NCBI GenBank assembly: GCA_903823545.1 | Contig: CAIJTL010000643.1 | Coordinates: 1 to 16,132, forward strand | Length of the DNA: 16,132 bases | Direction of reading: 5' to 3' | Origin: an uncultured Planctomycetaceae bacterium | Lineage (GTDB): Bacteria > Planctomycetota > Planctomycetia > Planctomycetales > Planctomycetaceae | In this document: positions 1 to 7,509 of the stretch, piece after piece | How the letters are laid out: each line of letters starts with the position of its first letter | Numbering within the stretch: the stretch's first letter is position 1 | Translations under genes and position numbers: made by a program | The notes under the pieces: generated by a model | What the model was told of the DNA's origin: nothing | Seen by the model: the letters and a program-made list of their open reading frames with translations, nothing else | Database searches by the model: none

Positions 1-210
1 CTCACGCTTCGGGTTAGTAAAGAAGTTTTGAAACAGTCCCTACTAACTCTGCGGTCTCAGCACCTCTGCGGGACAATTTTACCTCGAACAACTTGAGCAA
101 CGCAGATGGTGGAGAGCCACAAATTCTCATTCTGGGTTCTCGCACAGATTTAATCCGCCACTGATCCACGGCTGAAAACTGGGCAACAGCATAAAGACAA
201 ACTGCGAGTG
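1..210. other. Non-coding flank with CTCTGCGG repeat
   Basis: This stretch lies downstream of the minus-strand haem protein and shows no credible gene. The only structure seen is a direct repeat of CTCTGCGG at 47-54 and 64-71, 17 bases apart, with CTCAGCAC in between. Read on the minus strand this is the CCGCAGAGG-type simple repeat that is scattered between genes in many bacteria. The short minus-strand open frame crossing this stretch has no recognisable domain and is not called. Confidence 0.5.
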
Positions 211-3200
211 CTATTCGCTGGGAATTCGATGCAATGTGAAGAAGCCATACGAGGGGAAGAACGCTTTGTCTGGTGGCGCGACGTCTCGACAAGAGATGTC
301 GTAGACGTAGTTCGGTGTCTTACGCGAATCGACTTTCAATTTCGCCGTCTTGCCGTCGTCGCTCAGTTCGATGGCTACGACCTTGCTGCGATGTCGATCG
401 GAATCGGGAGTCGCGTAGGCTCCACCCCAAACTCGCGTGTAGCCGGAGATGGAATAGTTTTCGCCGTTCGTCGCACGATCGCGATCGACCGGCGCGAAGA
501 ACTCGATTTCGAAACCATCGCGAGTCGCTCGGATCTCCCGGATGCCGTTGGGACGTTGCCCGTTTCCTTTGAGCTTCACAATGCTGCCGGTGTTCTGACC
601 TCCGGCCCAACCACTGTCTGCAATGCTGCCGATATAGATCTCACCTTTCGGACTGACGCCGCAACAAAGCGGCCCCTCAAAGTTCGTCCCGTTCGTAGTT
701 CCCCCTTTTGGCGGCTGTTCCTTGTCTTTGCTCTCATCTGACCGCCTTAAGGCGGAACTACGAACTTCGTCATCCGTCATTGAAAACGGATAGACCGCTC
801 CTTGCATCACGTCGCCGACTCGCTGAGTTGTGAACCGAATGAGAAAGCGCCCGTTGAACTCGCACCCAATGCCGTGCCCTTTCAAATCGGGATAGCCTTC
901 TTTGCCGGTGAGGAAACAAAGCCCATTCACGCTGCGAGTCCACGGATGCGGAATCTGAATCGCCGCCTTCGTCTCCGGCGCGTCCTTGTCTTCCTCATGA
1001 GTGCTCGGCACCCCGTAATGCGCCCCCTCGACGAGATAGTTGATCTCGTTGAAGCAGTTCTGCACTCCCTGCTGATCCGAGACAAACACTTCATCCCGCT
1101 CGTTGATCGCGATGCCGGTCGGATATCGGAAGGCGTGGCCGATGGGCTTAAGCTGCGGTTCGCCGTCTTTCCAATCGCCGATTCCAGTCTTACGCATGAC
1201 CTTGCCGCGCCACCGTGATTGCGTTTTCGGGCGATTCTTATCCGTGTAATCGCTGGCCAGTCCAAAGAAGAGACTTTTCTTTGAGTTCCGAACAGGACTT
1301 GTCGTCCATTCGTGGTAGTCGTCGCTGAATCCCCAACCGTCGATAGAAGTCTCTCGCGTAGAGGCACGGTCTTCACCGTGGAAATCTTTGAGGGAAACTA
1401 TTTCCGGCTTATGCGCCACCAGTACGCTTCTCTTGTCAGGAGAGTCTATTGAAGACTTCGACTTGCGACTCGCAATTAGCCCATAAGGTGCCGTTAACCC
1501 TTCTTCAAATAATTCGAGTTTGTCTTCGACTCCATCCGCATCCGAGTCGCTCGCAAAATAGACTTGTCCCTTTAGGGACGTGAAGGCAAGCAAACCATCA
1601 TCGAACCACGCCATGCCAGTCGGCATGATTGAGGTCTCCAAAGGTAATTGAGTCCCCACGAATCCAGGTACGCTCGCGATCGTTGACTTAGTCGCACGAT
1701 GAATCGCATTAGATACCTTTACGTTATTGAATTGAGTGAGTGGTGCCATATACCGGATTACCGCCTCAGTCACGACCTTCGGATCATTTTTTCGAGGCGA
1801 GTCATAAGCAAACTCCGTCCGTCGGATGCGAACGTTATGAGAAGAGTTCACGGAAATAGTTTCTGGTATTACGACGACGTAGTTGGAGATGGTTAGAGCC
1901 ACTTCGATACGGCGTTCAATGCCTGTCTCTATTTGACCATTCGAGTGAGTTTCCGATACGGGAGAGAGTGTTTCATCAACCCGCAGCGTAATTGTTTTAC
2001 TTTTTGCTGCTGAGGTTTCGTTGGTCGAAAAGTCCATCATTGCAGAAAACCTCAATGCTCGCGGGCCGAGAGTTGATTTCTGGCTGAGTGGGTCGTGGCC
2101 TGTTGAATATGACAATAGACGAATGCTTGAAGGACGGAGATACGTTTTTGGATCACTACTGCCTATCGATTTTAGTTGGATTTCCGCAGACCCGAATCCA
2201 TTGACCAAGTTGAGTCCTGCCATTGCCCAAAGCCATCGTTTACCGACAACTTGCTGACGTGCAAAATCTCCGAACGTCCATTGGCGCAGCGTGGCGGTGT
2301 CGAGGTCAAATAAGAATGAATGCCCGTTGTCGAAACCGACTGCGAACGAACGCGGGACCGTGCCGCCGCCGAGGTCTTTCGGCAGTTGAAACACATCGCG
2401 GATGATTCGCGGTCGTTCGCCGGGATTGACCACCCAAAGTTGTTCGACGTTGGCAGGGTTGGTCGGGGGTTGGAAATTGGAGTCGTTGAGTGCTTGCCAG
2501 AGCGCGGCGTGTTGTTTGGAAAGATTACCGTCGAGTACTCCGGCGACCGGGCGGTTGAACTGCGGCATCTCGACTCCGGGGATGACTCGCAGCGGCGAGG
2601 CGATCCAGCGGAAGAAGAACTCCGGCCGAATGTGTTTGCCGAGCATTTTCAAATCCGACCCGCGAGCACCGAGTGCGACTTGTTTCGGTTCGTAGTCGCC
2701 GATCTTGTGACACGCGATGCAGCTCCAGCCGCGGACGCCGGTGAGAGCTTGGCCGGCGAGCAACGTGTGAGCGTCCACGCCTTTGTCTTGACGAACGGGT
2801 AGTGTTTGCTCCGCTGTTGGGAGCTTGGAACGTCCGGGGGCTGACGCCTCCCGGCTCGCCTGAACCGCAGAAGAATCGGGAATCCGATCATGCTCCACGA
2901 AGTATCGCGTCAGCGTCACCAGCTCATCTGGCGAATGTTTGAATTTCGGCATTCGCACTTTCAACCACGGCATGCGAACTGGTTGTCGCTCTCCGCGTAC
3001 GGCAATGCTCAGAGCCTCGTCGAGCAGCTTGTCGCCGACGGCGTTGAGCGATGGCGGCACGAGCGAAGGAGCTTGGCCATTCAGATCTTTATCGGCGGCG
3101 GCGACAAACTTTGCGGTGCGACCGAGTCCGATGCTTTCATGGCGCGGGTGACAGGCAAAGCAATTCTTCTCTTCGAGCATTCTCGCTCCGCGTACGAATT

Positions 3201-4665
3201 GCCCCTCTTGCGACAGCTTCCGATCCCCACGTGACAACAAGAACGCTTTGATCGCTGCGCGGTCGAGACTTCGCGGGTAGAGCGGATACCGTTGGTCGTC
3301 ACGAACCCATTGCTCGTCGAGACAGCTTTGCGACCAATCGGTGGAGTGAGACAAATCGTTCTTCGGGCGAGCGATGTCGGCCAGCTTTGCATCAGAAACA
3401 CGATGACACGCCGCACACCGATGTTCGACGAATAAGTGGCGGCCAGCGTCGATCGGCGATTCGGTCGACTGCTCTTTGGATTTGTCGATGGGACGATTCT
3501 GTTGATCGCCACCATGCGCACCACTGTTGCCGCCGGGATTGCGAAGCGGAGGATCGGCAGCAGTCATTGGCTGCAACGCTGCAACGATTTCTTGCCGCTC
3601 TTCGTCAGTCAGCGTGAAGACCGGCATTCGGTGATCTGCGTTGAGTCGTTGCGGATCGCTCAGCCACGTCAACAGCCATGATTGAGAGCGTCGAGTGCCG
3701 ACGCTGGTCAGGTCCGGACCGGCGAACGGGGGGTCATTTGAATTGCCGAGTTCTCCAAAACGATGACACGCCAAGCAGCCGATCGAACGGATCAGCACTT
3801 CGCCTCGGCGTTGCGGAGTGACGACTGGATCACCCTCTTTCGGCGGTTTCGTCTTCAGCGTCTTTGGTTCATCAAGTTTGACCGGAGCGGACTGTTGAAT
3901 GAGGAATGTTGCGAGGTGGCGGGCTTGTTTTTCATCCAACCGGAAGTGCGGCATCCGCCGATCCTGCTCGGTGGCTTCTGGAGAGTTGAGCGTGGGAGTC
4001 AATCGCTTCACGATCTGCTCGACGGTCATCCCGGCGGCGACGTGTTGCAATGCAGGAGCAGAGGGTGCGACCGCATCATCCTCGCGAACATGGCAGCGTC
4101 CGCAGCGAAATGCAGCAAACTGTTGTCTGCCTCGTTCGATCAGCGTCAGTTCGGCTGGTGTTTGCTCATGGAACAACAACTCCGAAGGCAATGGTTCGAG
4201 TCCGAACGCGTCGGACGACCAGAAGAGTTTTAGTTGCGCGGCCGGTTCCGTTTTGCGAAACGTCACGACGAGCGGTCGTTCTCCGAACCCAGGCACGAAC
4301 TCCTCGCCACTGATCCACTGCGGCTGCTTCGCAGATCCCTTCAAGACTTGCTTGCCGTCGAGTTCAACGGTGACGTCCCCTTGCACGAACGCGTGAAGTC
4401 GATGTTTAGCTTCGAGTCGAATCAACACGAACCCACGCCATGTCGCCTCGAACGAACCGCTGGGTAATCGCGAATCCGGAGCCGATTCGTCCCAAGTGAA
4501 TGCGACGTCGGCATCGACTCGCACCATTTTCCGATCACCAGCGCGATATTCGGTAATCAGGCCAGGCTGAAATTCTTCATCGTCATCCTGCGAATGACAA
4601 TCGTTCGCGTGACCAATCCCTATGACAGCAAGTCCAAATGCCAACCAGAGCCTGAATGTTGCCAT
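211..4665 (-). CDS. Secreted pentahaem c protein with PA14-like domain and propeller
   Basis: Probably an exported electron-transfer or dehydrogenase-like protein of 1484 residues; the substrate is unknown. The start at 4665 is chosen because it begins a signal peptide (MATFRLWLAFGLAVIGIGHA) and has AAGG 9 bases upstream; an in-frame ATG at 4722 would add a charged 19-residue tail. Visible domains are a PA14-like beta domain (about 36-150), five CXXCH haem c sites at 188-192, 297-301, 417-421, 502-506 and 649-653, then a propeller-like region (about 740-1370) of the sugar/membrane-bound dehydrogenase type. That region contains the calcium-loop-like DSDADGVED at 1040-1048. A beta domain closes the C-terminus. 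Distal Met candidates (MP motifs) follow haems 1, 2, 4 and 5, but the equivalent place after haem 3 reads RYP. Two palindromic repeats are embedded in frame. It lies 61 bases after the kinase gene, so co-transcription is possible. Family membership is well supported; the reaction is not. Confidence 0.9.
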   Translation of the reverse strand: MATFRLWLAFGLAVIGIGHANDCHSQDDDEEFQPGLITEYRAGDRKMVRVDADVAFTWDESAPDSRLPSGSFEATWRGFVLIRLEAKHRLHAFVQGDVTVELDGKQVLKGSAKQPQWISGEEFVPGFGERPLVVTFRKTEPAAQLKLFWSSDAFGLEPLPSELLFHEQTPAELTLIERGRQQFAAFRCGRCHVREDDAVAPSAPALQHVAAGMTVEQIVKRLTPTLNSPEATEQDRRMPHFRLDEKQARHLATFLIQQSAPVKLDEPKTLKTKPPKEGDPVVTPQRRGEVLIRSIGCLACHRFGELGNSNDPPFAGPDLTSVGTRRSQSWLLTWLSDPQRLNADHRMPVFTLTDEERQEIVAALQPMTAADPPLRNPGGNSGAHGGDQQNRPIDKSKEQSTESPIDAGRHLFVEHRCAACHRVSDAKLADIARPKNDLSHSTDWSQSCLDEQWVRDDQRYPLYPRSLDRAAIKAFLLSRGDRKLSQEGQFVRGARMLEEKNCFACHPRHESIGLGRTAKFVAAADKDLNGQAPSLVPPSLNAVGDKLLDEALSIAVRGERQPVRMPWLKVRMPKFKHSPDELVTLTRYFVEHDRIPDSSAVQASREASAPGRSKLPTAEQTLPVRQDKGVDAHTLLAGQALTGVRGWSCIACHKIGDYEPKQVALGARGSDLKMLGKHIRPEFFFRWIASPLRVIPGVEMPQFNRPVAGVLDGNLSKQHAALWQALNDSNFQPPTNPANVEQLWVVNPGERPRIIRDVFQLPKDLGGGTVPRSFAVGFDNGHSFLFDLDTATLRQWTFGDFARQQVVGKRWLWAMAGLNLVNGFGSAEIQLKSIGSSDPKTYLRPSSIRLLSYSTGHDPLSQKSTLGPRALRFSAMMDFSTNETSAAKSKTITLRVDETLSPVSETHSNGQIETGIERRIEVALTISNYVVVIPETISVNSSHNVRIRRTEFAYDSPRKNDPKVVTEAVIRYMAPLTQFNNVKVSNAIHRATKSTIASVPGFVGTQLPLETSIMPTGMAWFDDGLLAFTSLKGQVYFASDSDADGVEDKLELFEEGLTAPYGLIASRKSKSSIDSPDKRSVLVAHKPEIVSLKDFHGEDRASTRETSIDGWGFSDDYHEWTTSPVRNSKKSLFFGLASDYTDKNRPKTQSRWRGKVMRKTGIGDWKDGEPQLKPIGHAFRYPTGIAINERDEVFVSDQQGVQNCFNEINYLVEGAHYGVPSTHEEDKDAPETKAAIQIPHPWTRSVNGLCFLTGKEGYPDLKGHGIGCEFNGRFLIRFTTQRVGDVMQGAVYPFSMTDDEVRSSALRRSDESKDKEQPPKGGTTNGTNFEGPLCCGVSPKGEIYIGSIADSGWAGGQNTGSIVKLKGNGQRPNGIREIRATRDGFEIEFFAPVDRDRATNGENYSISGYTRVWGGAYATPDSDRHRSKVVAIELSDDGKTAKLKVDSRKTPNYVYDISCRDVAPPDKAFFPSYGFFTLHRIPSE
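691..765. repeat. Inverted palindromic repeat inside the haem protein gene
   Basis: Two inverted copies of a 24-base unit, at 691-714 and 742-765, match at 21 of 24 positions around a 27-base spacer. The outer 12 bases (GTTCGTAGTTCC) are perfectly inverted, and the right copy contains the palindrome CCGCCTTAAGGCGG (742-755). The element is read in frame and encodes a polar linker of about 25 residues (RRSDESKDKEQPPKGG core) just before a conserved-looking GPLCCGVSPKGEIYIG segment. It resembles a REP-like element that inserted in the coding sequence without breaking it. Confidence 0.75.
1690..2180 (-). other. AT-richer segment inside the haem protein gene
   Basis: This part of the coding sequence (about residues 829-992 of the protein) has lower GC than its flanks. 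By hand count, 1801-1920 plus 1981-2040 is 82 of 180 GC, against 74 of 120 for 2641-2700 plus 3001-3060. The encoded segment is Ser/Thr-rich, with beta-like alternation and no motif I recognise. It may be an inserted or fast-evolving propeller extension. Confidence 0.45.
2831..2862. repeat. Small palindromic element in a haem-domain linker
   Basis: The sequence has a near-palindromic CCGGGGG / CTCCCGG pair followed by CGGCTCGCCTG (2852-2862). The same 11 bases recur at 13573-13583 in an intergenic hairpin. Here the element is translated in frame into part of the linker QASREASAPGRSK between haem domains 4 and 5. Repeat identity rests on only 11 shared bases plus the local palindrome. Confidence 0.45.
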
Positions 4666-4726
4666 GTCGCCATACCTTGTCGTTCGGAGTCCTGTCACTT
4701 CGGCGCGGAGGGGGCATGGCATCCAA

Positions 4727-5320
4727 TCACGTCATTGGCGTCAAGCATTCCAGAATTCGCTTGAAGACTTCGACTGGCGTGCCAAGAGGATCAACTTGAT
4801 GCACGATTGATGCCGGGTAGAAGTCAAGTATTGGTGCTGTTTCGCGACGATAGACCTCAAGTCGCCGTCGAATGATGGCTTCATCCGAGTCATCAGAACG
4901 CCCCTCAATCTGAGCTCTTTGTTTGAGTCGATTGACGACCAGATCGTCGTTGGGGCAAGCCAAGTGAACGACTTGAACGACCTGAATGCGATCGTCCAGC
5001 CTCTGACATTGGTGGTGGTTTCGAGGAATTCCATCGAGCAATAGGAGTTGCTCAGTCGGGCAGAAAGTTCGAGAGTCAATTTGCTCGGAGAGCCATCGAT
5101 GCCAAATGGCAATCATCAATTCGTCAGGAATGAACTGACCACGGCTCAAGCAATCGGCAACAAAATGGTATTCAGAAGTTTCTGCAGAAATCGAACGTAG
5201 TATTTCCCCGGTTGATACGTGAAAAATCCCGCGAGTTCTGCCGAGCAGTTTGCCTTGAGTCCCTTTGCCAACGCCCGGCATTCCAATGAGCAAGATTGCT
5301 CGAAAGCGTTGATCTGACAT
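4727..5320 (-). CDS. Adenylate kinase family nucleoside monophosphate kinase (short form)
   Basis: A 197-residue cytosolic kinase of the adenylate kinase family, which transfers phosphate between ATP and a nucleoside monophosphate. The start at 5320 is preferred over the ATG at 5347 because AAGGA lies 6 bases upstream and the P-loop then sits at the usual place. Seen motifs: P-loop GMPGVGKGTQ (13-22), NMP-binding HVSTGEILR (34-42), LDGIPRNHHQ (95-104), and GRSDD...RRRLEVYRRETAPILDFY (140-168). There is no long Cys-containing LID domain. Several positions differ from the usual consensus (GxPGSGKGTQ, STGD, DGFPR), so this may be a second, specialised kinase rather than the housekeeping Adk. It lies downstream of rpsD, separated by a terminator, and 61 bases before the haem protein. 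Confidence 0.85.
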   Translation of the reverse strand: MSDQRFRAILLIGMPGVGKGTQGKLLGRTRGIFHVSTGEILRSISAETSEYHFVADCLSRGQFIPDELMIAIWHRWLSEQIDSRTFCPTEQLLLLDGIPRNHHQCQRLDDRIQVVQVVHLACPNDDLVVNRLKQRAQIEGRSDDSDEAIIRRRLEVYRRETAPILDFYPASIVHQVDPLGTPVEVFKRILECLTPMT

Positions 5321-5400
5321 CGCGCGTCCTTCGCGAGGCAAAAACATTCGTTATTGAACAAGCGGTCGAAGCTTTTCCGTGAGTTCCGTCCGCAGTCGTC

Positions 5401-5442
5401 ACGAAATGAAACGAGCCACCGCGTTTTGATCGCGATGGCTCG
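5401..5442 (-). terminator. Intrinsic terminator after rpsD
   Basis: Read on the minus strand, CGAGCCATCGCG (5442-5431) pairs with CGCGGTGGCTCG (5423-5412) over a 7-base loop and is followed by TTTCATTT. The single non-Watson-Crick position is a G-U wobble in minus-strand RNA but an A-C mismatch in plus-strand RNA, which supports use by rpsD. The stem starts about 18 bases after the rpsD stop. Confidence 0.8.
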
Positions 5443-5460
5443 TGGAATCTCAGTACGTCA

Positions 5461-6069
5461 CTAACGAGACAAGAACACGACCACTTGGCCGACGTCAACA
5501 GGCAAGCTGACGTCCGTAGCGGTTGGCATTCCGGAAACTCGAATTTCGAGCCCCTTCTCATCGAGCGACAGCCAATCGCAGCGTTCAGATCCGTTGTTGC
5601 CAGCGAGTTCTTGGTAGTATTTTTGCAAGTTGTGGCGATTGCGAACGCGAATCACATCACCTGGCTTGAGCAACATCGACGGAATGCTGACCGTGCGACC
5701 GTTGACTTGGAAGTGCGAATGCACAACGCCTTGTCGGGCTTGCAGCCGGGTTCGAGTCATACCAGAACGACGAATAATGTTGTCGAGCCGAAGCTCGCAC
5801 ATCACCATCAAACGTTCGCCGGTATTGCCAGGCAATCGACGAGCCTCGTCGAAGTAGCGTCGAAGTTGACGTTCACGAAGTCCGTAGTAGTACTTAATTT
5901 TCTGCTTTTCACGCATGCCCTGACCGAAGGTCGAGAGCTTTTTCTTGCGAATGTGCTGTCCAGGGGGCTGCGGACGCTTTTCAGACGCCTTAATTGCGCC
6001 GGAATTTTCGTAAACCTGCTGCTCCAGACGGCGATTGATGCGCGCCTTCGGACCCGTATACCGCCCCAT
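5461..6069 (-). CDS. rpsD: 30S ribosomal protein S4
   Basis: S4 binds 16S rRNA early in assembly of the small subunit. The 202-residue product has the usual length and order: N-terminal MGRYTGPKARINRRLE, the PPGQH element at 35-39, the KQKIKYYYGLRERQLRRYF helix (55-73), and the S4 RNA-binding domain starting at RLDNIIRRSGM (94-104) with VNGRTVSIPSMLLKPGDVI (122-140). No N-terminal zinc-binding cysteine set is present, so it is the zinc-free type. A strong AGGAG (6078-6082) lies 8 bases before the ATG. The gene stands alone, flanked by a HAD gene and a kinase rather than by rpsM, rpsK, rpoA or rplQ, and ends in its own terminator. Confidence 0.97.
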   Translation of the reverse strand: MGRYTGPKARINRRLEQQVYENSGAIKASEKRPQPPGQHIRKKKLSTFGQGMREKQKIKYYYGLRERQLRRYFDEARRLPGNTGERLMVMCELRLDNIIRRSGMTRTRLQARQGVVHSHFQVNGRTVSIPSMLLKPGDVIRVRNRHNLQKYYQELAGNNGSERCDWLSLDEKGLEIRVSGMPTATDVSLPVDVGQVVVFLSR

Positions 6070-6077
6070 GCACGTCT

Positions 6078-6082
6078 CTCCT
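6078..6082 (-). promoter_or_regulatory. Ribosome binding site of rpsD
   Basis: AGGAG on the minus strand, 8 bases before the ATG at 6069. It fixes the start of rpsD. Confidence 0.75.
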
Positions 6083-6158
6083 GAATCTCACTCGCTTTGT
6101 GAAAGCTCAATTGTTCTTCGATGTTCAGCCAAAATCTCTACTGATTGTGGGACGCGGG

Positions 6159-6186
6159 ATTGTAGTAGCGACCAACCTCTTTGCAA
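6159..6186 (-). promoter_or_regulatory. Possible sigma-70-type promoter of rpsD
   Basis: On the minus strand TTGCAA (6186-6181) is followed after 16 bases by TACAAT (6164-6159). These match 4 of 6 and 5 of 6 positions of the bacterial housekeeping consensus. Transcription would start near 6152, giving a leader of about 80 bases before rpsD. The site lies in the gap between the HAD stop and rpsD. This is inference from consensus only. Confidence 0.35.
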
Positions 6187-6217
6187 GCGACTCACTTTTG
6201 AAGCAAAGACTCAATCT

Positions 6218-6826
6218 TTAAGGAATGACAAGCGCTCGATCTCGCAAATGCTTCCTCAAGTTAGGAACGTCGGTAAAAACTTCCGCCGAAAGGCCGTGCG
6301 ATCGCCCAGCCTCAACGTATTGAGAAATATCATCGGTGTAAAAGCACTCGTTCGGCTCGCAACCAATTTCATTCAGGGCTGCTTGATAGATCGCTGGCTC
6401 CGGTTTCACCGCTCCGGCACCGCAAGACGTCACATGAGAATCAAACCGCTGCAGAACATCAAAATGTTCCCAAATCCAGTCGAAGTGCGTCTGACAAGTA
6501 TTGGAAAGCAAAACGAGACGAATTCCGAGTTGTTTGAGCTCGTCTAGAACAGAAACGATCGGTTCGTTCGGCCAAAATATGTCGGCTCCAGCGCGGTTCA
6601 ACTCAGCGATCGCGACGTCACGTCCAGTCGCCTTTTGAAACCAGTCGTGAAATTGAGCGGGCGTAAGGCGGCCACGTTCATAGTCCCATTGAACCCCAGA
6701 GTCGATCAGCAAACGACGCATTTCCGTGCTGGTTAGGCCGCACAATTGACCGAGTTGTTGGCACATTCGGTCGTGAGAAAAGAAAACCAGGACGTTGCCC
6801 ATATCAAAGAGACAAGTTCGTATCAT
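6218..6826 (-). CDS. HAD-superfamily hydrolase, YihX-like
   Basis: A 202-residue cytosolic HAD hydrolase of the small phosphatase type, probably acting on a phosphorylated metabolite; the substrate cannot be read from sequence. Motif I is FDMGNVL (7-13) with nucleophile Asp8. The second Asp of the usual DxD is Gly10, followed by Asn, a pattern I associate with the YihX-like sugar-phosphate phosphatase group. Motif II is LLSNT (106-110), motif III Lys141 in KPEPAIY, and motif IV YTDDISQYVEAG (163-174) with Asp165/166. A helical cap lies between motifs I and II. The gene ends 148 bases before rpsD and is divergent from the ACT-domain gene. Confidence 0.9.
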   Translation of the reverse strand: MIRTCLFDMGNVLVFFSHDRMCQQLGQLCGLTSTEMRRLLIDSGVQWDYERGRLTPAQFHDWFQKATGRDVAIAELNRAGADIFWPNEPIVSVLDELKQLGIRLVLLSNTCQTHFDWIWEHFDVLQRFDSHVTSCGAGAVKPEPAIYQAALNEIGCEPNECFYTDDISQYVEAGRSHGLSAEVFTDVPNLRKHLRDRALVIP

Positions 6827-7008
6827 CGAAAACTCACTTGTTGACGCATTTTGTCAAATCGGGGTACAACTCTGCTGCTTTCGCGCGAGACGCTTCTCGC
6901 CAAGGGGTGATACCACATTAAGCGACAGCAGAACAACTCGTTGAGGCCGCAAGCAATTTCCTTTCTAAAGCGGCAACCTCCCTCAGTCACGGATGCGGGA
7001 AATACTAC
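6827..7008. promoter_or_regulatory. Divergent intergenic region
   Basis: This 182-base gap lies between the starts of the HAD gene (minus) and the ACT-domain gene (plus), so it should hold promoters for both. A short inverted repeat, TTGAC (6841-6845) and GTCAA (6853-6857), lies about 15 bases before the HAD start and could be an operator. GGGA at 6997-7000 is a plausible ribosome binding site for the ATG at 7009. No clear -10/-35 pair was identified. Confidence 0.35.
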
Positions 7009-7509
7009 ATGGCCATGCAGTTTGACGGTCTAGGGATCGCGGACGCCACGGCTCGCGACCACGATTGGCCCTGCCTACGGCAGTTCTGCGTCTTCTTGGA
7101 GAACCGGATCGGGCGTCTCCGTGATCTGTTGAGACATTTCGAGCGACACGACCTGCGCATTGTCGCGCTGTGCATCATTGATTCTCATGACTCTGCATTC
7201 GCACGAATCGTGCTCAGTTCGTATGACCGAGGACGCGAAATTCTGAATCTGTCGGGGTTTGCGTTCTTTGAAAGTGATGTGATCGGAGTCGAGCTTCCAG
7301 AAGGAGATCAGCCTTTTGTGTCGTTATGCACTTCGTTGCTGCAGGCCGAAGTCAACATCCACTACACCTATCCGCTGATTTATCGAGGTCACGGAAAAGG
7401 GGCGATTGCTCTTTCGGTGGACGATCTCGACATGGCCTTGAAGGTTCTGAAAGAGCGAGGTCATCGAATGATTACCGACGACGATTTGCTCAATGACGAA
7501 AGCTTCTAA
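7009..7509 (+). CDS. Tandem ACT-domain protein
   Basis: A 166-residue soluble protein that looks like two ACT domains, the small ligand-binding fold found in regulators and regulatory subunits of amino-acid metabolism. The first copy spans about 23-97 (FCVFLENRIGRLRDLLRHF, then IVALCII and FARIVLSS). The second spans about 100-160 (PFVSLCTSLLQAEVNIHYTYPLI, then GAIALSVDDLDMALKVLKERG). Pattern and length fit stand-alone tandem ACT proteins such as acetolactate-synthase-small-subunit relatives, but no catalytic domain is attached, so role and ligand are unknown. GGGA lies 8 bases before the chosen ATG; an ATG two codons later is possible. It is divergent from the HAD gene, with no plus-strand partner until 7893. 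Confidence 0.8.
   Translation: MAMQFDGLGIADATARDHDWPCLRQFCVFLENRIGRLRDLLRHFERHDLRIVALCIIDSHDSAFARIVLSSYDRGREILNLSGFAFFESDVIGVELPEGDQPFVSLCTSLLQAEVNIHYTYPLIYRGHGKGAIALSVDDLDMALKVLKERGHRMITDDDLLNDESF

Noticed and set aside
208..4467. Many plus-strand open frames of 60-180 residues
   Set aside because: They are antisense to the pentahaem protein gene, Arg/Ser-rich, and show no motif or ribosome binding site.
5485..6084. 199-residue plus-strand open frame
   Set aside because: It lies antisense to rpsD, which is unmistakable; the plus-strand translation has no domain and is a shadow.
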